Program-made: the position numbers and the translations under genes | Shown here: piece by piece, positions 12,021 to 20,107 of the stretch | Numbering within the stretch: position 1 is the first letter of the stretch | Layout of the letters: each line of letters opens with the position of its first letter | The notes under the pieces: generated by a model | What the model was told of the DNA's origin: nothing | What the model saw: only the letters and a program-made list of their open reading frames with translations | Database searches by the model: none | NCBI GenBank assembly: GCA_016790475.1 | Contig: JAEUOX010000083.1 | Span: 1-44,615 of the forward strand | DNA from: Rhodoferax sp. | GTDB taxonomy: Bacteria > Pseudomonadota > Gammaproteobacteria > Burkholderiales > Burkholderiaceae_C | Length of the DNA stretch: 44,615 bases | Direction of reading: 5' to 3'

Positions 12021-12680
12021 TCACTTGGCGCGCTGCGCAGCGAGCATGCGCTGGGTGTCGGCCTTGCGGTCGTCGTTGACCTTGCGCACCGCCGGGCGTT
12101 CGCCCATCGCCTTCAGATAGTCCTTGACCGGCAGCGCCGCGAGCAGGTCCTCGCCGAACACCAGCTTGCAGGCGCCGGACACGACCGGCAGGTGCACGAT
12201 GGCCGCACAGTCCGCCAGCGTGAACGCGGCACCGGCGACGAACGGCGCGAAGCGCGCGATCTTTGCGTATCCTGCGGCACCGCGCACCAGCAGCTTGCGC
12301 ACGCGCTCCTGGGTCTCCTCGCTGACCTTGCCGCCAAAGTAGGCCTGCGGGTACAGCTCGCGCGCCGGAAGCTCCAGGTGCAGCTCGGTGTACAGCACCA
12401 GCTCACGCACGCGGGCCGCCGCCAGCGGGTCGGCAGGCAGCAGCGGGAACTGCGGGTAGGTGGCCTCGATGTATTCGGCGCAGGCGATCGACTCGCTGAT
12501 GCAGCCCCGGCCGGTGTCGAGGAACGGCACCTTGGCCATCGGCGAGCGGTCGACCAGCTCCGGCGCGCCGGTGCCGGTCAGCACGAGTTCCTCCACGAAG
12601 CCCAGTTGCTTCTCGAGCAACTGCAGCTTGACCTGGTTGTAGTAGTTGCTGCCGGAAAAACCGCAAAGCTTGAGTGTCAT
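12021..12680 (-). CDS. Glutathione S-transferase family protein
   Basis: 219 residues. The N-terminal thioredoxin-like domain starts MTLKLCGFSGSNYYNQVKL and has the cis-proline segment MAKVPFLDTGRGCISES, where VPFL and ES contact glutathione. The helical C-terminal domain contains FTLADCAAIVHLPVV, with the family's conserved aspartate. The substrate cannot be told from sequence. The start is supported by the typical beginning of the fold. A CATAAT box lies 39 bases upstream on the same strand; the gene is divergent from an alpha/beta hydrolase. Confidence 0.93.
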   Translation of the reverse strand: MTLKLCGFSGSNYYNQVKLQLLEKQLGFVEELVLTGTGAPELVDRSPMAKVPFLDTGRGCISESIACAEYIEATYPQFPLLPADPLAAARVRELVLYTELHLELPARELYPQAYFGGKVSEETQERVRKLLVRGAAGYAKIARFAPFVAGAAFTLADCAAIVHLPVVSGACKLVFGEDLLAALPVKDYLKAMGERPAVRKVNDDRKADTQRMLAAQRAK

Positions 12681-12718
12681 GGTGAATCCTGTCGGAGGTT
12701 GCGAAGGCGGGGCGCGCC

Positions 12719-12724
12719 ATTATG
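12719..12724 (-). promoter_or_regulatory. -10-like box for the glutathione transferase gene
   Basis: CATAAT on the minus strand in the context TTGCATAATGG, 38 bases upstream of the start. No -35 match was found at normal spacing. Confidence 0.35.
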
Positions 12725-12785
12725 CAAATCGCGGCGGCGCGGATCCAGTCGCTCGGGTGACTGCCGGCACCGGCGACGCCGTGCC

Positions 12786-12815
12786 TAGAATGCGCAGACA
12801 GCCGGAATGCCGGCT
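12786..12815 (+). promoter_or_regulatory. -10-like box and leader hairpin of the alpha/beta hydrolase gene
   Basis: TAGAAT at 12786-12791 is followed by a 7-bp hairpin, CAGCCGG (12799-12805) with CCGGCTG (12810-12816), just before the GGAGAA ribosome binding site of the next gene. The hairpin has no T-run. Confidence 0.35.
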
Positions 12816-12835
12816 GCTGCCAACCGGAGAATGAC

Positions 12836-13618
12836 ATGGTCGCTAGTCACGGTGCCGCGCGCGCCTCGGCACCCAGCGCGTGGCTGCTGGCCCTGGAGTT
12901 CCGCGCGCCCTGGGAATTCGGCGCCCTGCTGCCCGCCTGGTTTGCGCTGCAGCGGGCCCCTGCCGGCGACGGGCATGGCGTGGTCGTGTTTCCGGGCCTG
13001 TCAGCCAGCGACGCCTCGACCATGCCGCTGCGCAGCTACCTGCGCGGTCTGGGCTACCAGCCGACCGGCTGGGACCAGGGTTTCAATTTCGGGCCGCGCG
13101 CCGGTGTGCTGAAGACCGCACGCTGGCAGGTCGAGACGCTGGCCGAGCGAACTGGCCGCCGCGTGAGCCTGATTGGCTGGAGCCTCGGCGGCATCTATGC
13201 CCGCGAGCTCGCCAAGGAACTGCCGGATCTGGTGCGCGGCGTGATCACGCTGGGAACGCCGTTTGCCGGCTCCCACAAGAGCACCAACGCCTGGCGTCTG
13301 TATGAACTGACGAGCGGGCGCGACATCGAGCGCGAGACCGCCCACTACGACCTGCCGCAGGCGCCCCGGGCACCGACGACGTCGGTGTTCTCCCGCACCG
13401 ACGGCATCGTCAGCTGGCAGGCCAGCCTGCAGGCGCCCAGCCGGGACAACCCGCATACCGAGAACATCGAGGTGGTGGCCAGCCATGTCGGCCTGGGCCT
13501 GAACCCGAGCGCCTGGTGGGCCGTCGCCGACCGGCTGGCGCAGCCCGAGGGCCAGTGGAAGCCCTTCGAGCGCAAGCGCGGCCTGCACGGCCTGCTGTTT
13601 CCGGACCCGCACCGCTAG
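12836..13618 (+). CDS. Alpha/beta hydrolase, lipase- or acyltransferase-like
   Basis: 260 residues. The core begins GHGVVVFPGLSASDASTMPLRSYLRGLGYQ, where VFPGL is the oxyanion region. The nucleophile elbow is GWSLGG with S116. Likely triad partners are D189 (SRTDGIVSW) and H217 (SHVGLGLNP). No signal peptide is obvious; the first 35 residues contain a weak hydrophobic stretch (SAWLLALEF). The ATG at 12836 has a good GGAGAATGAC site. The substrate is unknown. It is convergent with ppa, with 15 bases between stops. Confidence 0.88.
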   Translation: MVASHGAARASAPSAWLLALEFRAPWEFGALLPAWFALQRAPAGDGHGVVVFPGLSASDASTMPLRSYLRGLGYQPTGWDQGFNFGPRAGVLKTARWQVETLAERTGRRVSLIGWSLGGIYARELAKELPDLVRGVITLGTPFAGSHKSTNAWRLYELTSGRDIERETAHYDLPQAPRAPTTSVFSRTDGIVSWQASLQAPSRDNPHTENIEVVASHVGLGLNPSAWWAVADRLAQPEGQWKPFERKRGLHGLLFPDPHR

Positions 13619-13633
13619 GGCGGGCCGGCACGC

Positions 13634-14170
13634 TCAGCCGTGCTGGCGCTGGTAGTTCGCGATGCCGTCCAGGATCTCCTGGCGGGCGGAGTCCGGCCCC
13701 TCCCAGCCCAGGATCTTGACCCACTTGCCGGTCTCGAGATCCTTGTAGTGCTCGAAGAAGTGGGCAATGGTCTTCAGCCGCATCGGATTGAGGTCCTCCG
13801 GCTTCTGCCACTGCGTGTAGATCGACAGGATCTTGTCGGTGGGCACCGCCAGCACCTTGCCGTCCTCGCCGGCTTCGTCCTGCATCTTCAGGATGCCGAT
13901 CGGGCGGCAGGTCACGACGACGCCCGGGATCAGGGGCACCGGCGTGATCACCAGCACGTCGACCGGATCGCCGTCACCGCTGATCGTCTTGGGCACATAC
14001 CCGTAGTTCGTCGGATAGTGCATCGAGGTGCTCATGAAGCGGTCCACGAAGATGGCCCCGGTGGTCTTGTCCACCTCGTACTTGACCGGATCGGCGTTCA
14101 TCGGGATCTCGATGATCACGTTGAAGGCATCGGGCACGTTCTTGCCGGGGGTGACGTTGTCCAGGGACAT
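13634..14170 (-). CDS. ppa: Inorganic pyrophosphatase, soluble family I
   Basis: Hydrolyses pyrophosphate in the cytoplasm and so pulls biosynthetic reactions forward. 178 residues, the usual length. The signature [11 protein letters not shown] carries the metal-binding D66, D68 and D71, and YPTNYGYVP (52-60) is conserved. The start is the ATG of [11 protein letters not shown] ending at 14170; an upstream extension in frame has no conserved sequence. It is divergent from hppA, so soluble and membrane pyrophosphatases share one 282-base control region. Confidence 0.97.
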   Translation of the reverse strand: MSLDNVTPGKNVPDAFNVIIEIPMNADPVKYEVDKTTGAIFVDRFMSTSMHYPTNYGYVPKTISGDGDPVDVLVITPVPLIPGVVVTCRPIGILKMQDEAGEDGKVLAVPTDKILSIYTQWQKPEDLNPMRLKTIAHFFEHYKDLETGKWVKILGWEGPDSARQEILDGIANYQRQHG

Positions 14171-14325
14171 GGTGGGTTCCGCTTGATGAAGTTGGAGGTT
14201 GCGAGGGGACTCAGTATTAACCCTGATTTTACTGACGTGCCCCTTGCGCCCTCCGAAAAGCGCCACTTTTGTTGTTACAGTTCCGGCGTTGGCCAATCGG
14301 CTCCCGACCCGGGACGCCTGAGGAA

Positions 14326-14355
14326 GCAACGCAGCGGGGGCACCGCTCGCGTTGT
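14326..14355 (+). other. Hairpin in the hppA 5' leader
   Basis: GCAACGC-AGCGG (14326-14337) pairs with CCGCT-C-GCGTTGT (14343-14355), a stem of about 12 bp with one bulge and a GGGCA loop. A second short hairpin with a TTCG loop follows near 14371-14384 (GGAGTC/GACTT). No T-run follows either. The pair makes a structured leader about 100 bases before the hppA start. I do not recognise a known riboswitch. Confidence 0.4.
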
Positions 14356-14452
14356 CCCCACAAGCGAAACCGGAGTCTTCGGACTTGAGTGCAGGGCAGC
14401 CACCTCGTGCAGGTGCGCGCCTTGCCCAGAACGACTAGAGGAGTGATTGACT

Positions 14453-16630
14453 ATGACAGGCAACTCGGTGCTGGTAATGGCACTTGTTTGCGGGCTGATA
14501 GCCGTGGCCTACGGCTTCTGGGCCCGCAGCTGGATCCTTGCACAGGATGCAGGCAACTCTCGGATGCAGGACATCGCGGCCGCCATTCAAACCGGCGCTG
14601 CGGCCTATCTGGCTCGCCAGTACAAGACCATCACGATCGTCGGTGTGGTGCTGGCGGTCCTGATCGGCCTGTTCCTGGATGGCATGAGTGCCGTCGGCTT
14701 CGTCATCGGTGCCGCGCTCTCCGGCGCCTGCGGCTTCATCGGCATGAACGTCTCGGTGCGTGCCAACGTGCGCACCGCGCAGGCGGCGACCAAGGGCATC
14801 GGCCCGGCACTGGACGTCGCGTTCCGCGGCGGCGCCATCACCGGCATGCTGGTGGTCGGCCTGGGCCTGCTCGGCGTGACGACCTTCTACTGGTTCCTGG
14901 TGCCGGACGGTGCCGTGACCGCGGCCAAGCTCAATCCGCTGATCGGCTTCGCATTCGGCTCCTCGCTGATCTCCATCTTTGCCCGGCTGGGCGGCGGCAT
15001 CTTCACCAAGGGTGCGGACGTCGGCGCGGACCTGGTCGGCAAGGTCGAGGCCGGGATCCCGGAAGACGACCCGCGCAACCCTGCCGTGATCGCCGACAAC
15101 GTCGGTGACAACGTCGGCGACTGCGCCGGCATGGCCGCCGACCTGTTCGAGACCTATGCGGTGACGCTGATCGCCACGATGGTGCTCGGCGCGCTGCTGG
15201 TCACCGGTGGCGGCAGCAGCACCGCGGTGTATCCGCTGGCGCTGGGCGGCGTGTCGATCGTCGCGTCGATCATCGGCTGCTTCTTCGTGAAGGCCTCGCC
15301 CGGCATGAAGAACGTCATGCCCGCGCTGTACAAGGGCCTCGCGGTCGCCGGTGTGCTGTCACTGATCGCCTTCTACTTCGTCACCACCTCGGTGATCCCG
15401 GACAACGCGCTGGGCGGCACCGGCGCGCAGATGCGCCTGTTCGGCGCCTGCACCGTGGGCCTGGTCCTGACGGCGGCGCTGGTCTGGATCACCGAGTACT
15501 ACACCGGCACGCAGTACGCCCCGGTCAAGCACATCGCGCAGGCCTCCACGACCGGCCACGGCACGAACATCATCGCCGGCCTCGGCGTCTCGATGCGCTC
15601 CACCGCCTGGCCGGTGATCTTCGTCTGCCTGGCGATCTGGATCGCCTTCAAGCTGGCCGGCCTGTACGGCGTGGCCATCGCCGCCACCTCGATGCTCAGC
15701 ATGGCCGGCATCGTCGTCGCGCTGGACGCCTACGGCCCGATCACCGACAACGCCGGCGGCATCGCCGAAATGTCCGAGATGCCCAAGAGCGTGCGTGACA
15801 TCACCGACCCGCTGGACGCCGTCGGCAACACGACGAAGGCCGTGACCAAGGGTTACGCGATCGGTTCCGCCGGCCTGGCCGCGCTGGTGCTATTCGCCGA
15901 CTACACCCACAAGCTCGAAGTCTATGGCCGGTCCATCAGCTTCGACCTCAGCGACCCGATGGTGATCATCGGCCTGTTCATCGGCGGCCTGATCCCCTAC
16001 CTGTTCGGCGCCATGGCGATGGAGGCCGTCGGCCGTGCCGCCGGCTCGGTGGTGGTCGAGGTGCGGCGCCAGTTCCGCGAGATCAAGGGCATCATGGAAG
16101 GCACGGCCAAGCCGGAGTACGGCCGTGCGGTCGACATGCTGACCACGGCGGCCATCAAGGAAATGATGACCCCGTCGCTGCTGCCGGTGGTGGTGCCGAT
16201 CCTGGTCGGCCTGATCCTCGGCCCGGCGGCGCTCGGCGGCCTGCTGATGGGCACGATCGTGACCGGTCTGTTCGTCGCGATCTCGATGTGTACCGGCGGC
16301 GGCGCCTGGGACAACGCGAAGAAGTACATCGAAGACGGCCACCACGGCGGCAAGGGTTCCGAGACGCACAAGGCCGCCGTGACCGGTGACACGGTGGGCG
16401 ACCCGTACAAGGACACCGCCGGCCCGGCCGTTAACCCGCTGATCAAGATCATCAACATCGTGGCGCTGCTGATCGTGCCGCTGATGATGAAGCTCCACGC
16501 CCCGACGGCCAATGCGGCCGCGCCGGCCGCCACCGCCCCGGCGGCCGTCAGCGCGCCGGCACCGGCGGCCCCGGCACCGGCGGCTGCGCCGGCAGCGGCC
16601 GCCGCACCGGCGAGCGCTGCATCGCAGTAA
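14453..16630 (+). CDS. hppA: Membrane H+-translocating pyrophosphatase, K+-independent type
   Basis: Couples pyrophosphate hydrolysis to proton pumping across the inner membrane. 725 residues with many hydrophobic segments. The catalytic loop [19 protein letters not shown] is followed by [18 protein letters not shown]. The segment [16 protein letters not shown] carries lysine K462 (codon 15836-15838) where K+-dependent enzymes have alanine, so this should be a K+-independent proton pump. The C-terminal catalytic loop [14 protein letters not shown] and [28 protein letters not shown] are intact. The last 43 or so residues are an unusual Ala/Pro tail. The ATG at 14453 has AGAGGAGTG upstream; a TTG two codons earlier is less likely. 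A terminator follows. Confidence 0.97.
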   Translation: MTGNSVLVMALVCGLIAVAYGFWARSWILAQDAGNSRMQDIAAAIQTGAAAYLARQYKTITIVGVVLAVLIGLFLDGMSAVGFVIGAALSGACGFIGMNVSVRANVRTAQAATKGIGPALDVAFRGGAITGMLVVGLGLLGVTTFYWFLVPDGAVTAAKLNPLIGFAFGSSLISIFARLGGGIFTKGADVGADLVGKVEAGIPEDDPRNPAVIADNVGDNVGDCAGMAADLFETYAVTLIATMVLGALLVTGGGSSTAVYPLALGGVSIVASIIGCFFVKASPGMKNVMPALYKGLAVAGVLSLIAFYFVTTSVIPDNALGGTGAQMRLFGACTVGLVLTAALVWITEYYTGTQYAPVKHIAQASTTGHGTNIIAGLGVSMRSTAWPVIFVCLAIWIAFKLAGLYGVAIAATSMLSMAGIVVALDAYGPITDNAGGIAEMSEMPKSVRDITDPLDAVGNTTKAVTKGYAIGSAGLAALVLFADYTHKLEVYGRSISFDLSDPMVIIGLFIGGLIPYLFGAMAMEAVGRAAGSVVVEVRRQFREIKGIMEGTAKPEYGRAVDMLTTAAIKEMMTPSLLPVVVPILVGLILGPAALGGLLMGTIVTGLFVAISMCTGGGAWDNAKKYIEDGHHGGKGSETHKAAVTGDTVGDPYKDTAGPAVNPLIKIINIVALLIVPLMMKLHAPTANAAAPAATAPAAVSAPAPAAPAPAAAPAAAAAPASAASQ

Positions 16631-16674
16631 GGTCCGGATACCCGCCGCCCACGCCGGGCGGGATGTCCCTGCCA

Positions 16675-16697
16675 GGCCCGCGGATGCGGGCCTTTTT
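16675..16697 (+). terminator. Rho-independent terminator after hppA
   Basis: GGCCCGC (16675-16681) and GCGGGCC (16686-16692) form a 7-bp stem with a 4-base loop, followed by TTTTT. It lies 45 bases after the hppA stop and just before the aldehyde dehydrogenase gene, so that gene needs its own promoter or read-through. Confidence 0.85.
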
Positions 16698-16725
16698 CAT
16701 GGTGCGAATGGAGGAAAATGCCGGC

Positions 16726-18159
16726 ATGCAGCTGAACTACATCGCCAACACCTCCACGCCCGGCAGTTCCGGGCGCACGATCCCGGTCATCGATCCGTCC
16801 GACGGCCAGCCCTTCGACGAGATCCAGCGCAGCAATTCCGCCGATCTGGACAGTGCCGTGCAGGCCGCACGCCAGTGCCTGGACACGGTATGGAGCAAGG
16901 TCAACGCCGCCGAGCGCGGCCGCCTGCTGATGCGGCTGTCGGCGAGCATCACCGCCCATGCCGACGAACTGGCCGCGCTGGAGCAGCGGGACTGCGGCAA
17001 GCCCACGCGGCAGGCCCGCGCCGATGCGACCGCGCTGGCGCGCTACTTCGAGTTCTACGCCGGGGCCTGCGACAAGCTGCACGGCGAGACGATCCCCTTC
17101 CTGGACGGCTACAGCGTGCTGACCTGGCGCGAGCCGCATGGCGTGACCGGCCACATCATCCCCTGGAACTACCCGATGCAGATCTTCGGGCGCAGCGTCG
17201 GCGGCGCACTGGCCGCCGGCAACGTCTGCGTCGTCAAGCCGGCCGAGGACGCCTGCCTGTCGCTGATCCGCGTGGCCCAGCTTGCCGCGGAGGTCGGCTT
17301 CCCGGCCGGTGCGCTGAACATCGTCACCGGCTACGGCCATGAGGTCGGCGATGCACTGGCACGCCACCCGGGCATCGACCACATCAGCTTCACCGGCAGC
17401 CCGCGCGTGGGCACGCTGATCCAGCAGGCCGCCGCCGAGCGGCACTGCCCGGTCACGCTGGAGCTCGGCGGAAAGAGCCCGCAGATCGTCTTTGCCGACG
17501 CCGACCTGGACGCCGCGATTCCGGCCATCCTCAATGCCATCGTGCAGAACGCCGGGCAGACCTGCTCCGCCGGCTCGCGGCTGCTGGTCGAGCAGGCGAT
17601 CTACGAGCCGCTGCTTCAGCGCCTCGGCGAGGCCTTCTCGAAGCTGCGCGTCGGGCCCGCCGCGATGGACCTGGACCTCGGGCCCCTGATCCGCCAGAGC
17701 CAGCAGCAGCGCGTCTGGGATTTCCTCAGCGACGCCCAGGTGGCCGGCATCCCGATGGTCGCGCAGGGCCAGATCGTTGACGAGGCTCCGGACACCGGCT
17801 TCTACCAGGCCCCGACGTTGCTGCGCGACGTACCGGTCGATCACCGGCTGGCCCAGGAGGAGGTCTTCGGCCCCGTGCTGGCGGCCATGGCCTTCCGCGA
17901 CGAGGCCCATGCCATTGAACTCGCCAATGCCACGCCCTTCGGGCTGGTCGCCGGTGTCTGGACGCGTGACGGTGGGCGCCAGTTCCGGATGGCCCGCGGC
18001 ATCCGCAGCGGGCAGGTCTTCATCAACAACTACGGCGCCGCCGGTGGCGTCGAGCTGCCGTTCGGCGGCTTCAAGTCCTCGGGCCACGGTCGCGAGAAGG
18101 GCTTCGAGGCCCTGTACGGATTCACCGCCCTCAAGACCGTCGCGATCCGGCACGGTTGA
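16726..18159 (+). CDS. Aldehyde dehydrogenase family protein
   Basis: NAD(P)+-dependent oxidation of an aldehyde to the acid. 477 residues. Key residues are N148 (PWNYP), the coenzyme site FTGSPRVG (222-229), general base E246 (LELGGKSPQIV) and nucleophile C280 (NAGQTCSAGSRL). The C-terminal EEVFGPVL and LPFGGFKSSGHGREKG are conserved. The closest named groups are betaine- or gamma-aminobutyraldehyde dehydrogenases, but the substrate cannot be fixed. The ATG at 16726 has GGAGGA about 10 bases upstream; an in-frame ATG at 16708 is possible. The gene precedes an SDR oxidoreductase by 64 bases, suggesting a two-step alcohol/aldehyde oxidation module. Confidence 0.93.
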   Translation: MQLNYIANTSTPGSSGRTIPVIDPSDGQPFDEIQRSNSADLDSAVQAARQCLDTVWSKVNAAERGRLLMRLSASITAHADELAALEQRDCGKPTRQARADATALARYFEFYAGACDKLHGETIPFLDGYSVLTWREPHGVTGHIIPWNYPMQIFGRSVGGALAAGNVCVVKPAEDACLSLIRVAQLAAEVGFPAGALNIVTGYGHEVGDALARHPGIDHISFTGSPRVGTLIQQAAAERHCPVTLELGGKSPQIVFADADLDAAIPAILNAIVQNAGQTCSAGSRLLVEQAIYEPLLQRLGEAFSKLRVGPAAMDLDLGPLIRQSQQQRVWDFLSDAQVAGIPMVAQGQIVDEAPDTGFYQAPTLLRDVPVDHRLAQEEVFGPVLAAMAFRDEAHAIELANATPFGLVAGVWTRDGGRQFRMARGIRSGQVFINNYGAAGGVELPFGGFKSSGHGREKGFEALYGFTALKTVAIRHG

Positions 18160-18223
18160 TCCCCGCGGGCCGCCGCCGGTTTCCGGCACTGCGACCCGCC
18201 CCCCCCAGCAACAAGGAACCCCC

Positions 18224-18985
18224 ATGCGTGTCAAGAACAAGGTAGTCATCGTCACCGGCTCCGGTGGCGGCATCGGTGAAGGCATCGCGCTGCGCCTGGC
18301 GCAGGACGGCGCCCGTGTCGTCGTCAACGACATCCAGGCGGCAGCCGGCGAAAGGGTCGCCGCGGCGATCCGGGCCGCCGGCGGCGAGGCGGTGTTCTGC
18401 GCCGCCGACGTGACCCGCGATGCCGACATGCGAGCCCTCGTCGCCTGCGCCGTGCAGCAGTTCGGGCGGCTCGACGTGATGGTGAACAACGCCGGCTGGA
18501 CCCACCGCAACCGCTCGGCGCTGGAAGTCAGCGAGGCGGAGTTCGACCGCTGCTTCGCGGTCAACGTCAAGAGCCTGTACCTGTCCACGCTGCATGCCAC
18601 GCCGGTGTTCCGCTCCCAGGGCGGTGGCAGTTTCATCAACATCGCGTCCACCGCCGGCATCCGTCCGCGGCCGGGGCTGACCTGGTACAACGCCTCCAAG
18701 GGTGCGGCGATCACGCTGAGCAAGTCGCTGGCGGCCGAGCTCGGGCCGGACAACATCCGCGTGAACTGCATCAACCCGGTGTTCAATCCGGACACCGGCC
18801 TGTCGACCGAGTTCGCCGGGGGCCCGCTGGATGAGGCCCGGCGTGCGAAGTTCCTGTCGACGATCCCGCTGGGCCGCTTCTCCACCGCGCTGGACGTGGC
18901 GCATGCCGCGCTGTACCTGGCCAGCGATGAAGCCGCCTTCATCAACGGCATCTGCATCGAAGTGGACGGCGGCCGTTGTGCCTGA
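18224..18985 (+). CDS. SDR family NAD(P)-dependent oxidoreductase
   Basis: 253 residues. The cofactor motif is TGSGGGIG (11-18), with D36 (VVVNDIQ) suggesting NAD preference. NNAG is at 88-91. The catalytic set is S142 (NIASTAG), Y155 and K159 (WYNASKG). The C-terminus ends [13 protein letters not shown], the usual SDR tail. Best general description is a 3-oxoacyl-reductase-like or glucose-dehydrogenase-like classical SDR; the substrate is unknown. The ATG at 18224 has AAGGAA upstream. Its last bases overlap the proposed GTG start of moaA. Confidence 0.93.
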   Translation: MRVKNKVVIVTGSGGGIGEGIALRLAQDGARVVVNDIQAAAGERVAAAIRAAGGEAVFCAADVTRDADMRALVACAVQQFGRLDVMVNNAGWTHRNRSALEVSEAEFDRCFAVNVKSLYLSTLHATPVFRSQGGGSFINIASTAGIRPRPGLTWYNASKGAAITLSKSLAAELGPDNIRVNCINPVFNPDTGLSTEFAGGPLDEARRAKFLSTIPLGRFSTALDVAHAALYLASDEAAFINGICIEVDGGRCA

Positions 18986-20105
18986 ACGGGTCATTCCGCT
19001 GGTCGACATCCGCAGCAGCGGCCGGCCGCTGGCGGTGCCGGAGCAGCTGAGGGCACCCACCGGCGTGCTGACCGACCGGCGCCGCCGGCCGCTGCGGGAC
19101 CTGCGCATCAGCGTCACCGACCGCTGCAACTTCCGCTGCAGCTACTGCATGCCGAAGGAGGTCTTCGGGCCCGACCACCCTTACCTGCCGCATGCGTCGC
19201 TGCTCAGCTTCGAGGAAATCACCCGGCTGGCGCGGCTGTTCCTGGCCCACGGCGTGCGCAAGATCCGGCTGACCGGCGGCGAGCCGCTGCTGCGCAAGAA
19301 CATCGAGGTGCTGGTCGCCCAGCTGGCGCGGCTGCGCACCGTCGACGGCTTGCCGCCGGACATCACGCTGACGACCAACGGCTCGCTGCTGGTGCGCAAG
19401 GCCCGGCAGCTGCGCGAGGCCGGCCTGCAGCGGGTCACGGTCAGCCTGGACGGGCTGGACGACACGGTGTTCCGCCGCATGAACGATGTCGATTTCCCGG
19501 TGGCCGACGTGCTGGCGGGCATCGCGGCGGCCCAGGCCGCGGGCCTCGGGCCGATCAAGGTCAACATGGTGGTCAAGCGCGGCACCAACGAGCAGGAGAT
19601 CCTGCCGATGGCGCGGCATTTCCGCGGCAGCGGCGTGGTGCTGCGCTTCATCGAGTACATGGACGTCGGCGTCACGAACGGCTGGCGCATGGACGAGGTC
19701 CTGCCGTCGGCCGAGGTGGTGCGGCTGCTGCAGTCGGCCTGGCCGATGGTGCCGCTGGAGGCCTCTGCCGCAGGCGAAACCGCGCAGCGCTGGGGCTATG
19801 CCGGTGCCGACGGGCGCTTCGACCCGCGCCTGGGCGAGATCGGCGTGATCAGCAGCGTGACGCAGGCCTTCTGTTCCGACTGCAACCGCGCGCGGCTGTC
19901 GACCGAGGGCAAGCTGTTCCTGTGCCTGTTCGCGTCCGAGGGCCATGACCTGCGGGCGCTGCTGCGGTCCGGCGCCAGCGACGCCGAGCTCAGCGGCGCG
20001 CTGGCGAAGGTCTGGGGCGAACGGGAAGACCGCTACTCCGAACTGCGGGGCTCGCTGCAGGGCCGCAGCACCGCCCGCGTCGAGATGAGCTACATCGGCG
20101 GCTGA
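18978..20105 (+). CDS. moaA: GTP 3',8-cyclase (molybdenum cofactor biosynthesis)
   Basis: Radical SAM enzyme that rearranges GTP to 3',8-cyclo-7,8-dihydro-GTP, the first step of molybdopterin synthesis. 375 residues from a GTG. The radical SAM cysteines are C50, C54 and C57 (RCNFRCSYC). The SAM motif is TGGEP. The C-terminal second cluster motif is [19 protein letters not shown], and the chain ends in the double glycine (YIGG) required for activity. The GTG at 18978 overlaps the SDR stop by 8 bases. No ATG exists before the conserved part, so a GTG start is likely, but the exact position is uncertain. It is followed after 2 bases by the mobA-moeA fusion. Confidence 0.95.
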   Translation: MPERVIPLVDIRSSGRPLAVPEQLRAPTGVLTDRRRRPLRDLRISVTDRCNFRCSYCMPKEVFGPDHPYLPHASLLSFEEITRLARLFLAHGVRKIRLTGGEPLLRKNIEVLVAQLARLRTVDGLPPDITLTTNGSLLVRKARQLREAGLQRVTVSLDGLDDTVFRRMNDVDFPVADVLAGIAAAQAAGLGPIKVNMVVKRGTNEQEILPMARHFRGSGVVLRFIEYMDVGVTNGWRMDEVLPSAEVVRLLQSAWPMVPLEASAAGETAQRWGYAGADGRFDPRLGEIGVISSVTQAFCSDCNRARLSTEGKLFLCLFASEGHDLRALLRSGASDAELSGALAKVWGEREDRYSELRGSLQGRSTARVEMSYIGG

Positions 20106-20107
20106 GC

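Noticed and set aside
15997..18957. A 986-codon open frame on the minus strand across hppA, the aldehyde dehydrogenase and SDR genes
   Set aside because: It is antisense to genes with clear conserved motifs. Long antisense frames are expected in such GC-rich DNA, and its composition (Arg, Ala, Ser) has no recognisable domain.
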